Source of the DNA: Granulicella rosea
GTDB lineage: Bacteria; Acidobacteriota; Terriglobia; Terriglobales; Acidobacteriaceae
Assembly: GCF_900188085.1 (NCBI RefSeq)
Contig: NZ_FZOU01000004.1
Span: 186,001 to 250,000, forward strand
DNA length: 64,000 nucleotides
Direction: 5' to 3'
Below the pieces are notes generated by a model. It worked only from the letters and a program-made list of their open reading frames with translations, did no database searches and had not been told where the DNA came from. How positions within the stretch are numbered: position 1 is the first letter of the stretch; each line of letters opens with the position of its first letter. Positions 63,301 to 64,000 of the stretch are shown one piece after another. A program made the translations under genes and the position numbers.

Positions 63301-63362
63301 TCCGATTCGCGACCAGCACGAGACGTTCTCACCTCGCAGCCCCAACGCGGGTTCTGCTTTAT

Positions 63363-63713
63363 TCAGCTACCAAATGCCTGAGCGAGGAACTTGAATTGCT
63401 TTCGGAGGTACCATTCGAAAGAATGGTCGTCTCCAGCTTGATGCCAGCGATCCCTGGCGGTTCTCCAAACCGTTACAGAGATAGCGGCGACGAGACGCAA
63501 GCCGTTTGCCTCATGCCGAGGGTATCGTTTTACTAGAGCTTCATAAATCAGCATTTCGACGTGGACGTAGGTCATCTGCTTGCGTGCTCGCAAACCTTCA
63601 GTCGACTGCATCAGGTTGTCGATCGCCAGCGAACTGGAATCGACACGCTCCCGGGCCATGTTTAGGAGGCATAGCTGGACAGCTTCAGCAGGCGATAAAG
63701 ATGGGAACGCGGC
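63363..63713 (-). pseudogene. C-terminal fragment resembling a TetR-type regulator
   Basis: An open frame, continuous with but after the stop of the SnoaL-like gene, reads LSPAEAVQLCLLNMARERVD, LIYEALVKRYP, LRLVAAISVTVWRTARDRW and EWYLRKQFKFLAQAF. The helix pattern resembles the ligand-binding half of TetR regulators. No helix-turn-helix is present, so this would be a truncated copy. An ATG at 63659 exists, but the N-terminal domain is missing. Recognition is weak. Confidence 0.35.
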
Positions 63714-64000
63714 TTAAATCGGGTGTGACGCCTGCCGGGGTCCAAGTTGCTTCGGGATCGCTCCAAGCTGCTGAAAAGCATCGAGCGTGTTCAGCTCGTC
63801 CCAATGCTCGACGAACTTGTCGTCTTCGAAGCGCCAGATATCGATGGAACGGATCGTGATCTCGGCGCCGGATGCGGGGATGCCGAGGAATGGTCCTGTG
63901 TGGCGAGCGCGATAGGTATAGCGGCCCACGACACGGTCGCCCGCGGTCAAGGCGTCTTCAACCGTAACCTTTGTGTCAGATAGGGTATCGAACCAGTGCC
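63714..64000 (-). CDS. SnoaL-like/ester-cyclase-type protein (N-terminus outside window)
   Basis: About 95 codons, open to the window edge. VGRYTYRARHTGPFLGIPAS, ITIRSIDIWRFEDDKFVEHW and LNTLDAFQQLGAIP are typical of the C-terminal half of SnoaL-like polyketide-cyclase/ester-cyclase proteins, a cone-shaped barrel that binds small hydrophobic substrates. The start lies to the right of the window. The stop TAA is at 63714-63716. The function in this organism is unknown. Confidence 0.75.
   Translation of the reverse strand, partial: HWFDTLSDTKVTVEDALTAGDRVVGRYTYRARHTGPFLGIPASGAEITIRSIDIWRFEDDKFVEHWDELNTLDAFQQLGAIPKQLGPRQASHPI

Noticed and set aside
1-64000. CRISPR arrays, complete rRNA or tRNA genes, intact insertion sequences
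   Set aside because: No regularly spaced repeats, no complete tRNA cloverleaf, no rRNA signature and no intact transposase were seen by eye; only the tRNA fragment and the IS256 relic were found.

Overview
The window looks like Acidobacteriota, class Terriglobia (Terriglobus/Granulicella/Edaphobacter-like). This rests on several very large Oar-like TonB-dependent receptors with an N-terminal carboxypeptidase-regulatory-like domain, an acidobacterial-type VWA protein, a secreted NHL-repeat/Ig-like protein and high-GC codon use. The genus is inference. I could run no database search, so family names come from motif recognition.

Layout. 1-1853: N-terminal part of a TonB receptor cut by the window edge. 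2055-4260: two GlcG/HbpS-like genes and a rhodanese-like gene, arranged divergently around a 0.7-kb regulatory region. That region holds two leaderless-looking cysteine-rich mini-ORFs, each followed by an intrinsic terminator. 4299-4375: a compact cobalamin-riboswitch-like structure before a large TonB receptor (4446-7973). 7983-26702: a probable glucuronoxylan locus with a VWA protein, GH39, GH115, NHL protein and TonB receptor, plus a NarL-type response regulator and a hybrid-free propeller sensor kinase. Three promoters here share an almost identical 15-18 bp box directly upstream of their -35. 26793-29888: cupin, CMD-fold protein and SDR, divergent from a LysR regulator. 30015-39999: two paralogous exported molybdenum-hydroxylase operons (2Fe-2S, FAD and Mo subunits) flanking an MsrP/MsrQ methionine-sulfoxide repair pair.

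At 40168 the 3' half of a tRNA-Ala(GGC) marks an integration site, and accessory DNA follows. An AbiE type IV toxin-antitoxin pair lies between two 12-bp att-like repeats (40203-42645). Next come a flavin-monooxygenase/HxlR operon and an AraC regulator. From 46668 to about 62556 there is a metal-acquisition region: a siderophore-type receptor, Oar-like receptor, PepSY reductase and small membrane protein; an AraC regulator; a cysteine-free S4 ribosomal-protein paralogue; a BtuB-like receptor, a small CxC protein, an exported CbiX-like chelatase, an FTR1 permease and a siderophore-interacting flavoprotein; then a second degenerate S4 paralogue with a second CxC protein. Five of these transcription units carry the same leader motif (AGTCTTTTGGCGAAGC, then GGAGATCGA), which is the strongest candidate for an undescribed system. 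The right end (62.6-64 kb) holds an IS256-type transposase relic, a TetR-like fragment and an edge-truncated SnoaL-like gene.

The leader motif ties receptors, S4 paralogues and iron/cobalt functions into one probable metal-limitation regulon. The promoter box ties the xylan enzymes to the two-component system.
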